This document shows, piece after piece, positions 1 to 4,826 of a stretch of 5,451 nucleotides of DNA. The position numbers and the translations under genes are program-made. The DNA is from Calditrichaceae bacterium. Its GTDB lineage: Bacteria > Calditrichota > Calditrichia > Calditrichales > Calditrichaceae. A model generated the notes under the pieces. The model was given only the letters and a program-made list of their open reading frames with translations, had not been told where the DNA came from and made no database searches. The stretch spans positions 1 through 5,451 of the forward strand of contig JANTFQ010000177.1 in NCBI GenBank assembly GCA_024763405.1, given 5' to 3'. The stretch's first letter is position 1. Each line of letters begins with the position of its first letter.

Positions 1-506
1 TCAGCTCGTATAATTATGATTCAAGCCTAAAAGGCCAAATTAATAGCTCCAGGCATACCGAATATGAATACGTGGATAAATATGTTCAGGCAGGTCAAAA
101 CTACTGGTACAAATTAGTGGATGTGGATTTAAAAGGTGTGCGCACCGAGCATGGCCCCATAAAAGCCGCCGTTTCCGTTAATGGTGAAATTTCGACGACC
201 AATACTTTGCCGGCACATTATATTCTGGGAGACAATTATCCCAATCCTTTCAATCCCAGCACAAAGATTGATTTTAGCGTTCCTGAAATCAATGGAGCGA
301 ATCTGGTTCCTGTTCGCATGGTCGTTTACAATTCCCTGGGTCAGGTTGTTCGTCAGTTAATCAATAAACCGCTTGCAGCTGGTACATACCGTGTTCAGTG
401 GGATGGCTTGAATGCCGTTGGTGAGAGAATGCCCACAGGTGTTTATATCTATCAAATTAGTGCACCGGGATTTCAACAAAATAAAAAGATGATGTTAATT
501 AAATAA
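1..506 (+). CDS. Secreted or surface protein, C-terminal fragment with T9SS-type A / FlgD-like sorting domain
   Basis: This is the 3' end of a larger gene. The frame is open from base 3, without a start codon, to a TAA at 504-506, giving 167 visible residues. A GTG at base 72 could be read as a start, but the coding frame continues upstream of it, so it is probably internal. Residues 1-60 look like the end of a beta-sandwich (fibronectin III-like) domain: aromatic-rich strands with NYWYKLVDVDLKG. A Thr/Ser linker follows, then NYPNPFNPST at residues 78-87 and a terminal Ig-like fold (GTYRVQWDG, then PTGVYIYQI) ending in a basic tail, KKMMLIK. This layout is known for C-terminal domains of proteins exported by the type IX secretion system and for related FlgD-like Ig domains in FCB bacteria. 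The protein is therefore inferred to be exported across the outer membrane. Its catalytic or binding part lies outside the window. No GC-rich terminator is visible after the stop. Confidence 0.85.
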   Translation, partial: SSYNYDSSLKGQINSSRHTEYEYVDKYVQAGQNYWYKLVDVDLKGVRTEHGPIKAAVSVNGEISTTNTLPAHYILGDNYPNPFNPSTKIDFSVPEINGANLVPVRMVVYNSLGQVVRQLINKPLAAGTYRVQWDGLNAVGERMPTGVYIYQISAPGFQQNKKMMLIK

Positions 507-664
507 AATAATTAAAAAAAATATGTGAAATTTCTTTGTAAAGTCACTCAATATTCTTGATGACCGAAGACTTTCGCAGAACTTTAAGTAAAGATGGGAT
601 CAACAAGAGTCGTGAAACAACGTGGAAACACTGGCTAATTATTATTCCGTTGGGAGTGCAAAAA

Positions 665-723
665 ATTATCTAAATCACAAATACAATATTAGATGACCAA
701 CTCAAACCTTGTGATAAGATAAT
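665..723. repeat. Imperfect inverted repeat upstream of the small membrane protein gene
   Basis: The left arm 665-680 (ATTATCTAAATCACAA) and right arm 709-723 (TTGTGATAAGATAAT) pair over two 7-bp blocks, ATTATCT/AGATAAT and ATCACAA/TTGTGAT. They are separated by a small AA/A internal loop and enclose a 28-nt loop. No T-run follows, so it is unlikely to be an intrinsic terminator. It lies about 40 bases before the start of the gene at 765 and could be a leader RNA structure or a paired protein-binding site. The rest of 507-764 shows no coding potential. Confidence 0.45.
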
Positions 724-764
724 AGCTCATAATTCGAATTGACCCCATCTAACAGGAGGCAAAA

Positions 765-1121
765 ATGAAATTCAATTTATTATTTATCAGCGGACTTGCA
801 GTTTTTTTATTAAACGTAATCTGGTTTGAACAGATCCGAAATAGCAGGCTTCTTAAAAGCCGCCTTCGCAAAAAACCATTTTTCAGTTTATATTTATTGC
901 TAACCCCAGCAATAATTATTCTAAGCATCAATCAATCTTCATTTTCCTTGTTTTCTTTGGTGACAATCGCTCTCTTAAGTGTGGCATTTGCTTTTTCACA
1001 TGCACGGTTGGCTTTTCATTACCCAGGCACATCAGGCGTGATTATGCCACTCTCATTTTTACAAATTTTTGTCGGGGCTCTATTATTTACTTCTACGTTT
1101 GCAAATTTGTTTTTTAGTTAG
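765..1121 (+). CDS. Small four-helix integral membrane protein of unknown function
   Basis: This 118-residue protein is not one I recognise. The start is well supported: AGGAGG at 754-759 sits five bases before ATG 765. Four hydrophobic segments are visible at about residues 4-21, 39-56, 60-79 and 91-116. A strongly basic loop at 25-37 (RNSRLLKSRLRKK) separates the first two. By the positive-inside rule this loop should be cytoplasmic, which would place the N-terminus outside. There are no cysteines. Histidines occur only near residues 79-85 (SHARLAFHY), and no enzyme or transporter signature is apparent. It is flanked by non-coding stretches on both sides (258 bp before, about 800 bp after), so it is probably a single-gene unit. 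The overlapping reverse-strand frame at 749-931 lacks a comparable start signal. The gene looks real because of its Shine-Dalgarno sequence and coherent membrane topology, but its function is unknown. Confidence 0.7.
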   Translation: MKFNLLFISGLAVFLLNVIWFEQIRNSRLLKSRLRKKPFFSLYLLLTPAIIILSINQSSFSLFSLVTIALLSVAFAFSHARLAFHYPGTSGVIMPLSFLQIFVGALLFTSTFANLFFS

Positions 1122-1222
1122 CGGTCGTTTTAAAGTGATGATTTAAGAAATCATGCGGAAGTGTTGAGTAAAAACAGGATCATGGTTAAAGCACGCCTCA
1201 GGGGCGAAGAGAAAAAACAACG

Positions 1223-1428
1223 ATGAACTGGAAGCTGTCCGGAACCCTTACTCTGATAATTGGAATTACAGTGGGGTTTCTGGCCATGGATGTTAAAAAT
1301 CTTCGACTGGCTGAAAAAGAAAATTCGGGAAAGATTTCCGACAACGAACCTAATGGACCGTAGTAGAAAATGGTGATTCCTATATTGAAAAGTATCCGGA
1401 AATGTCTATCCGGGAAAATGCAGGATGA
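1223..1428 (+). pseudogene. Possible short membrane-anchored ORF or frameshifted gene remnant
   Basis: ATG 1223 opens a 46-residue frame ending in tandem TAG TAG codons at 1361-1366. It reads MNWKLSGTLTLIIGITVGFL and then a charged tail (KNLRLAEKENSGKISDNEPN), which resembles an N-terminal membrane anchor with a hydrophilic stalk. An overlapping +2 frame (1354-1428) continues with protein-like sequence (VVENGDSYIEKYPEMSIREN) before a TGA. Joining the two by one frameshift would give a single protein of about 70 residues. No good Shine-Dalgarno sequence precedes 1223, and an in-frame TAA lies 34 bases upstream at 1187-1189. It could be a decayed gene, a genuine tiny protein, or chance. I do not recognise a family. 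Confidence 0.25.
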
Positions 1429-1681
1429 ATTGGATGCGCCCACATCACGGTCCGCAAACAAAGCAATTGAAACGGAAGATAAAAAGAAGAAAGTCCTTTC
1501 TATTTTTTGTGCTTTGCTGCACAGTCCTTTTTACAAGCCGGTTGATAGGCGCCTGTATCCTAATCTTTTCTCTATATAAACCCGCATTCTTTTTTCGGTT
1601 AGAGCGAGGTCAATCGTACATAAACATGGATATGAAAACATATACGGGCTTTTTTTATTGCTGAAATATTCGGGCGCGTCC

Positions 1682-1699
1682 CGGGAATCGGGATTCCCG
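1682..1699. repeat. GC-rich perfect hairpin
   Basis: CGGGAAT (1682-1688) and ATTCCCG (1693-1699) form a perfect 7-bp stem around a CGGG loop. The flanking bases form further overlapping palindromes such as TCCCGGGA at 1679-1686. It is a GC-rich island inside an AT-rich spacer. No T-run follows on either strand, so an intrinsic terminator is unlikely. It could be an interspersed palindromic element or part of one. Confidence 0.4.
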
Positions 1700-1734
1700 A
1701 AGGGGAAGATCCTATGTTAAAAGAAACATTCTAC

Positions 1735-1818
1735 CACAGATTACATGGATGGCGCTGAGAAAACAATATTTATAAAATAGCCGCTTCCATTAATTATTTA
1801 TATCCGTGTGTGTTTGTG
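1735..1818. repeat. Degenerate long inverted repeat of the CACAGATTACA type
   Basis: The left arm CACAGATTACATGGAT (1735-1750) and right arm ATCCGTGTGTGTTTGTG (1802-1818) are imperfect inverted copies around about 50 bp of AT-rich sequence. The wording resembles the CCACAGATTACACAGAT / ATCTGTGTAATCTGTG palindromic filler seen between genes in many environmental bacterial genomes. That resemblance is from memory and untested. The copy looks decayed, with several mismatches and one length difference between the arms. Confidence 0.35.
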
Positions 1819-1840
1819 AAAATACATGTCGGAAAAAAAT

Positions 1841-1869
1841 TTGCATTCTCAATCCCATAGCCGTATATT
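1841..1869 (+). promoter_or_regulatory. Candidate perR promoter
   Basis: TTGCAT (1841-1846) and TATATT (1864-1869) are separated by 17 bp, the standard sigma-70 spacing. The -10 matches TATAAT at 5 of 6 positions; the -35 is weak. Transcription would begin near 1876, at the edge of the AT-rich palindromic region that holds the proposed operator, giving a leader of about 40 nt before perR. Confidence 0.4.
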
Positions 1870-1884
1870 CGAATCATTATTAAT

Positions 1885-1899
1885 TAATAAATATTATCA
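1885..1899 (+). promoter_or_regulatory. Candidate PerR operator upstream of perR (autoregulation)
   Basis: TAATAAAtATTATCA matches the 14 specified bases of the dps-upstream operator (TAATAATnATTATTA) at 12 positions and has the same 7-1-7 layout. It overlaps a perfect 14-bp palindrome, TTATTAATTAATAA, at 1877-1890. It sits just downstream of the candidate promoter and 18 bases before the perR start, where a bound repressor would block transcription. The region is very AT-rich, so chance similarity is possible. Confidence 0.45.
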
Positions 1900-1917
1900 A
1901 TTAGAAAAAAACAGGCT

Positions 1918-2352
1918 ATGAGCGACCAGGAAAAAATTAACCAGTTTATGCAGAAATGCCGGGACAAGGGATTAAGCGTCACCCCTCAGCGCCTCTCTAT
2001 TTTTAAGGCATTGATGAATGACAGTAGTCATCCGAATCCGGAGACCATTTACAAAGGCATTAAGGAAGAGAATCCTACAATTTCCTTTGCAACTGTATAT
2101 AAAGCGCTGGAAACTTTCGAGAAACACGGTATTATTAAAATGGTGACTTCTCTGCACAACACGGTTCGCTACGACCCAATGCTGCAGCAGCACCATCATA
2201 TTGTCTGCGCGAAATGTAAAAAAGTCATCGACCTCGTGGATGAAGACCTGAATCAAATTAAAATCCCGGAAAGTATTACAAAAGAAAACCAATTCCTGGA
2301 TTTTTCCATTCAGTTTAATGTTATTTGCAGCGAGTGCCGGGCAAGGCAATAA
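1918..2352 (+). CDS. perR: PerR-type peroxide-sensing repressor of the Fur family
   Basis: This 144-residue protein is full length for the Fur/PerR family. Residues 1-80 form the winged helix-turn-helix DNA-binding domain (VTPQRLSIFKAL, then TISFATVYKALETF as the recognition region). Residues 83-144 form the dimerisation domain. The structural zinc site is intact: C97 and C100 (CAKC) with C137 and C140 (CSEC). Aligned by motif to Bacillus subtilis PerR, the regulatory metal ligands are H38, D86, H92, H94 and D105. An aspartate at the last position is the feature associated with peroxide sensing through iron-catalysed histidine oxidation, whereas iron sensors usually have glutamate there. With iron bound, such a protein represses peroxide-defence genes; oxidation releases it from DNA. 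Its neighbours are a peroxiredoxin 78 bases downstream and then dps, which supports the PerR assignment. ATG 1918 has only a weak Shine-Dalgarno sequence (AGG at 1913-1915), suggesting modest translation. A Fur or Zur role is less likely. Confidence 0.88.
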   Translation: MSDQEKINQFMQKCRDKGLSVTPQRLSIFKALMNDSSHPNPETIYKGIKEENPTISFATVYKALETFEKHGIIKMVTSLHNTVRYDPMLQQHHHIVCAKCKKVIDLVDEDLNQIKIPESITKENQFLDFSIQFNVICSECRARQ

Positions 2353-2369
2353 TTTTTTTGCCCCCTATA

Positions 2370-2401
2370 CAATAAAAATTATTATATAATAATATTAACT
2401 A
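2370..2401 (+). promoter_or_regulatory. Candidate double PerR operator and -10 box upstream of the peroxiredoxin gene
   Basis: CAATAAAaATTATTA (2370-2384) matches the dps operator core TAATAATnATTATTA at 12 of 14 positions. TAATAATaTTAACTA (2387-2401) matches at 11. Their perfect half-sites lie back to back and create a 16-bp perfect palindrome, ATTATTATATAATAAT, at 2378-2393. A consensus -10 hexamer, TATAAT (2385-2390), is embedded in it, so a bound repressor would cover the promoter. The nearest TTG-type -35 (TTGCCC, 2358-2363) is 21 bp away, too far for a standard promoter, so the -35 is uncertain. Confidence 0.5.
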
Positions 2402-2430
2402 AACACAATACAATTAAAAGGAGAAACAAA

Positions 2431-3072
2431 ATGGAAGAACAAGTAAGAAGTTTACCACGCATTAACGAGCCGGCACCGAATTTTACGGCCAAAACCACAC
2501 ACGGCGATCTGACCTTAAGTGATTTCAAAGGGAAATGGGTGGTGCTGTTTTCACATCCCGCAGATTTTACCCCGGTTTGTACCACCGAATTTATCGCCTT
2601 TGCCAAACGGAATCCACGGTTCGAAAAACTGAACACCAAAGTCATTGGACTGAGCATCGACAGTGTCTATTCCCATCTGGCCTGGGTCCGAAACATTAAG
2701 GATAATTTCGATATCGAAATTCCCTTTCCTGTCATTGCCGATTTGGATATGAATGTGGCCAATCTGTATGGAATGGTACATCCCGAAGCTGCTGACACCT
2801 CTGCGGTTCGTGCCGTATTCGTCATTGACGACAAAGGCATTTTGCGGGCCATGATTTACTATCCACTAAGTAACGGCCGCAGCATTGACGAAGTACTGCG
2901 TCTGGTGGAAGCCCTGCAAACTTCTGATAAAAATGGCGTGGCCACGCCCGAAAACTGGAATCCGGGCGACAAAGTAATTATTCCGCCGCCGGCCACACAG
3001 GATGAAGCCGCCAAACGCAAAAATGAAGGATACGAATACACCGACTGGTATTTCAGTAAAAAAGAATTATAA
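2431..3072 (+). CDS. Single-cysteine Prx6-type peroxiredoxin (AhpC/TSA family)
   Basis: This 213-residue cytoplasmic peroxidase reduces hydrogen peroxide and organic hydroperoxides. The thioredoxin-fold AhpC/TSA domain covers about residues 8-145 and the Prx6-type C-terminal dimerisation domain about 150-213. The active site is P43, T47 and C50 in SHPADFTPVCTTEF, with the supporting arginine at R127 (SAVRAVF). C50 is the only cysteine in the protein. The ending YEYTDWYFSKKEL resembles the C-terminus of archaeal-type Prx6 enzymes, where cysteines flank the aromatic motif; here they are replaced by non-cysteines. The enzyme must therefore work by a 1-Cys mechanism and be regenerated by an outside thiol donor, which is not encoded here. 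AAGGAG (2418-2423) lies seven bases before ATG 2431. The gene follows perR by 78 bases, has operator-like palindromes upstream and is closed by a strong terminator. Length is normal for the short Prx6 class. Confidence 0.93.
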   Translation: MEEQVRSLPRINEPAPNFTAKTTHGDLTLSDFKGKWVVLFSHPADFTPVCTTEFIAFAKRNPRFEKLNTKVIGLSIDSVYSHLAWVRNIKDNFDIEIPFPVIADLDMNVANLYGMVHPEAADTSAVRAVFVIDDKGILRAMIYYPLSNGRSIDEVLRLVEALQTSDKNGVATPENWNPGDKVIIPPPATQDEAAKRKNEGYEYTDWYFSKKEL

Positions 3073-3079
3073 AATGACA

Positions 3080-3110
3080 ACCGGTGCTGACCAGGCACCG
3101 GTCTTTTTTT
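3080..3110 (+). terminator. Rho-independent terminator after the peroxiredoxin gene
   Basis: ACCGGTGC (3080-3087) and GCACCGGT (3095-3102) form a perfect 8-bp GC-rich stem with a 7-nt loop. C3103 and seven T residues (3104-3110) follow. It begins eight bases after the peroxiredoxin stop codon and separates that gene from dps, so dps should have its own promoter. Confidence 0.93.
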
Positions 3111-3118
3111 GAGCCAAG

Positions 3119-3137
3119 GGTAATAATGATTATTACC
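3119..3137 (+). promoter_or_regulatory. Perfect 9-1-9 palindrome, candidate PerR/Fur operator of dps
   Basis: GGTAATAATGATTATTACC is a perfect inverted repeat of nine bases around a single central base. Its inner 15 bases, TAATAATnATTATTA, have the 7-1-7 form of Fur-family boxes and resemble the PerR box TTATAATnATTATAA known from Bacillus. It lies between the terminator of the upstream gene and the dps ribosome-binding site. It directly abuts a possible -10 hexamer, TAATAT (3138-3143). Binding by the nearby PerR-type protein is inferred. Confidence 0.7.
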
Positions 3138-3167
3138 TAATATTAAATCCACAAAAGGAGCATAAAA

Positions 3168-3611
3168 ATGAAAACCAACCTGATCAATAAATTAAACCAA
3201 AACATTGCAGACTTGCACATCCTGTACGTTAAATTACACAACTACCATTGGAATGTGAAAGGCATGCAGTTCTTCCCCATACACAACATGACCGAAGAAT
3301 ATTACGATTACATCGCCGAATTGTACGATACTCTGGCCGAGCGTGTGCTTCAGCTAAATGCAAAACCACTCGGCTCGGTAAAAGAATACCTTGAAGTAGC
3401 AAAAATTAAGGAAGAAGCGTCTGCCGATTTTAGTGCGGTACAGGTTTTGGCCGGTGTCATTGCTGATTTTGAATATCTTCTTTCGGCCTACAAAGAACTT
3501 TTGAGTATTGCCGAAGAACAGCGCGATGTTTCAACCGCCAACATTGTTTCCGATACGATTCAATGGCTCGAAAAAGCTTTATGGATGTTAAACGCCAGCA
3601 ATAAAAATTAA
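3168..3611 (+). CDS. dps: Dps-family mini-ferritin (DNA/iron-protecting protein)
   Basis: This 147-residue protein is a standard-length Dps of the ferritin-like superfamily. It should form a hollow dodecamer that oxidises ferrous iron, preferably with hydrogen peroxide, and stores it as ferric mineral, suppressing hydroxyl-radical formation. The intersubunit ferroxidase ligands of the family are visible: H27 (NYHWNVKG), H39 (FPIHNMTEE), E43, and D54 with E58 (YDTLAER). The sequence is largely helical throughout. There is no lysine-rich N-terminal tail like that used by E. coli Dps to bind DNA, so physical DNA coating is doubtful while iron detoxification should be intact. AAGGAG (3155-3160) lies seven bases before ATG 3168. 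The gene sits between two intrinsic terminators and behind a perfect operator-like palindrome, so it appears to be a single-gene transcript under PerR-type control, functionally linked to the upstream peroxiredoxin. Confidence 0.94.
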   Translation: MKTNLINKLNQNIADLHILYVKLHNYHWNVKGMQFFPIHNMTEEYYDYIAELYDTLAERVLQLNAKPLGSVKEYLEVAKIKEEASADFSAVQVLAGVIADFEYLLSAYKELLSIAEEQRDVSTANIVSDTIQWLEKALWMLNASNKN

Positions 3612-3622
3612 ACGGAATATGT

Positions 3623-3653
3623 AAGGCTGCCCGAACAGTGGCAGCCTTTTTTT
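3623..3653 (+). terminator. Rho-independent terminator after dps
   Basis: AAGGCTGC (3623-3630) and GCAGCCTT (3641-3648) form a perfect stem, extended by a C-G pair at 3631 and 3640. A run of T continues to 3653. It starts 11 bases after the dps stop. On the opposite strand no T-run follows the hairpin, so it should not terminate the converging dus gene. Confidence 0.93.
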
Positions 3654-3668
3654 ATATTGATTGTTCCG

Positions 3669-3706
3669 TGATAATTATTGTAATTGACTCTGTACTTTGA
3701 CTTTGT
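3669..3706 (+). promoter_or_regulatory. Unassigned PerR-box-like site followed by a tandem 10-mer repeat
   Basis: TGATAATtATTGTAA (3669-3683) matches the Bacillus-type PerR box TTATAATnATTATAA at 12 of 14 positions and the local dps operator core at 11. Directly after it come TTGACTCTGT (3684-3693) and TTGACTTTGT (3697-3706), nearly identical 10-mers 13 bases apart that each contain a -35-like TTGACT. A TATATT hexamer follows at 3716-3721, but neither TTGACT lies at standard spacing from it. The site is between convergent genes and has no obvious gene to control, so chance is a serious alternative. Confidence 0.25.
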
Positions 3707-3744
3707 GGAAATAAGTATATTTTATCGTTTTGAATTTTAATATT

Positions 3745-4791
3745 CTATTTAATCCCGGTTTCGCAGGAAATATCTTTTGCTTGCTCCTGCGCCTGCTCAT
3801 AACTCAACATCAAATCCCGGTACTGATCCGCGTTCTGCAACTGGTCCAGCCGTTCGAATACAGGTTCCAGTTTTTCAAACTGCATCAGGCTCAAACGAAA
3901 TTTAGCGATATGCGGCAGACCCTTTAAATAGCCGCTCAAATGCTTGCGCATTTCCAACACACCCACCCGTTCGCCTTTGGACTCCACATTATAAAGATAG
4001 TGTTTTTTAAGAAAACTAATCCGCTCATCCAGAGCCGGAACATCTGCAATTTGCCCATTCTCCATAAACAGTTTTGCATCGCGGAAAAGCCAGGGATTGT
4101 GAATGGCGCCGCGGCCGATCATTACCGCATCACAACCGGTTTGGTCGAACATCTGTTTTACATGCTGCGGTTCGGTTACATCGCCGTTACCAATAACCGG
4201 AATAGACACCGCTTCTTTTACTTTCGCAATCCACTCCCAGTCCGCCTCTCCTTTGTACCCCTGTGAGCGCGTCCGTCCGTGTATAGCCAGCGCTTCGATT
4301 CCAACCTCTTCCAACCGGCGCGCCACATCCACAATTTCAATGGAATCCGCATCCCAGCCGAGGCGGGTTTTGGCCGTTACCGGAAGTTCCACCGATCGGG
4401 CAACCGCTTTACTGATGGCAACCATTTGCGGTACATCTTTTAGCAATCCTGCGCCTGCGCCTTTTAAAGCCACCTTTTTTACCGGACAGCCAAAATTAAT
4501 ATCAATAAAATCCGGCTCTTTTTCTTCGGCAAGCTGTGCGGCCTGCACCATGGCTTCCACCCGGTTTCCGTAAATCTGAATACCGATGGGATGTTCCCGG
4601 GGCTGGATGGTCATTTTTTTAAAGGCCCGGTCTGCATCGCGGATCAGCGCCTCGGAACTGATGAATTCCGAATAAACGACATCCGCGCCTAACGCCTTGC
4701 AGATCATGCGGAAGGGATAATCCGTTACCGCTTCCATAGGCGCGAGGAAGAGGCCTTTCTCGATACTGTGTTTTCCGTATTTTATCATCAT
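3745..4791 (-). CDS. dusB: tRNA-dihydrouridine synthase, DusB/NifR3 family
   Basis: This 348-residue FMN enzyme reduces specific uridines in tRNA to dihydrouridine using NADPH; it is a cytoplasmic housekeeping function. The TIM-barrel domain covers about residues 10-245 and a helical tRNA-binding domain covers the rest. Family motifs are all present: flavin-site APMEAVTDYPFR (17-28), INFGCPVKKV with the catalytic C102, TAKTRLGW with K141, AIHGRT with H171, GNGDV (201-205) and GRGAIHNPWLF (227-237). APME instead of the proteobacterial APMA resembles Bacteroidota-type proteins. Length is normal. Two adjacent ATG codons (4789-4791 and 4786-4788) could start it, and neither has a clear Shine-Dalgarno sequence. 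The gene converges with dps and diverges from tpx. Its placement among peroxide-defence genes is probably incidental. A degenerate heptamer repeat lies immediately upstream of its start. No GC-rich terminator is visible after its stop. Confidence 0.95.
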   Translation of the reverse strand: MMIKYGKHSIEKGLFLAPMEAVTDYPFRMICKALGADVVYSEFISSEALIRDADRAFKKMTIQPREHPIGIQIYGNRVEAMVQAAQLAEEKEPDFIDINFGCPVKKVALKGAGAGLLKDVPQMVAISKAVARSVELPVTAKTRLGWDADSIEIVDVARRLEEVGIEALAIHGRTRSQGYKGEADWEWIAKVKEAVSIPVIGNGDVTEPQHVKQMFDQTGCDAVMIGRGAIHNPWLFRDAKLFMENGQIADVPALDERISFLKKHYLYNVESKGERVGVLEMRKHLSGYLKGLPHIAKFRLSLMQFEKLEPVFERLDQLQNADQYRDLMLSYEQAQEQAKDISCETGIK

Positions 4792-4798
4792 TAGCTGT

Positions 4799-4826
4799 CA
4801 GTTTTCAGTTCACAGTTATTGGTTAT
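4799..4826. repeat. Degenerate 7-bp tandem repeat (CAGTTNN) in the dusB-tpx spacer
   Basis: Four consecutive heptamers read CAGTTTT, CAGTTCA, CAGTTAT and TGGTTAT. The array starts seven bases upstream of the dusB start codon and would lie in its leader or promoter. Short arrays of CAGTT-type heptamers are, as I recall, common intergenic repeats in several environmental bacterial phyla; this was not checked. The rest of the divergent spacer, 4827-5023, is AT-rich. It shows no clear paired -35/-10 elements and no operator resembling the one before dps. Confidence 0.5.

Larger units (their letters stand above)
1122..1917. other. Gene-poor spacer of about 800 bp
   Basis: No convincing intact gene was found between the small membrane protein and perR. 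The stretch contains a possible short reading frame or remnant near 1223-1428, a GC-rich perfect hairpin at 1682-1699, a degenerate long inverted repeat at 1735-1818 and the perR promoter region after 1840. Open frames of 60-90 codons around 1370-1664 and on the reverse strand at 1198-1461 have no clear ribosome-binding sites, no recognisable motifs and unnatural composition (for example, runs of Phe and Lys), so they are not called as genes. Confidence 0.6.

Noticed and set aside
1138..1154. Perfect ATGATTT/AAATCAT hairpin just after the small membrane protein gene
   Set aside because: The stem is AT-rich and no T-run follows, so it cannot be called a terminator.
1194..1206. CGCC/GGCG hairpin followed by an A-rich stretch
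   Set aside because: On the plus strand A residues follow instead of T. On the minus strand the T-run comes before the hairpin, so it is not a terminator in either direction.
1198..1461. Reverse-strand 87-codon frame
   Set aside because: It has no recognisable motifs or start signal and opposes a more protein-like plus-strand short frame.
1581..1655. CCCG (1581-1584) with CGGG (1645-1648) followed by a T-run
   Set aside because: The stem is only four bases with a loop of about 60 nt, too weak for a terminator, and no gene ends there.
1370..1664. Two overlapping plus-strand frames of 69 and 79 codons
   Set aside because: They lack ribosome-binding sites, overlap one another in different frames and translate to low-complexity Lys/Phe-rich sequence.
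1972..2349. Reverse-strand 125-codon open frame
   Set aside because: It lies wholly inside perR, which has complete family motifs. The reverse translation shows no domain logic.
2339..2363. GGGCAA/TTGCCC stem spanning the perR stop codon
   Set aside because: The T-run lies inside the loop, before the 3' arm, so it does not have terminator geometry. Read-through from perR into the peroxiredoxin gene remains possible.
4103..4573. Plus-strand 156-codon open frame rich in Ser, Pro and Thr
   Set aside because: It is the antisense shadow of dusB, whose flavin-site and catalytic motifs are all intact on the minus strand.
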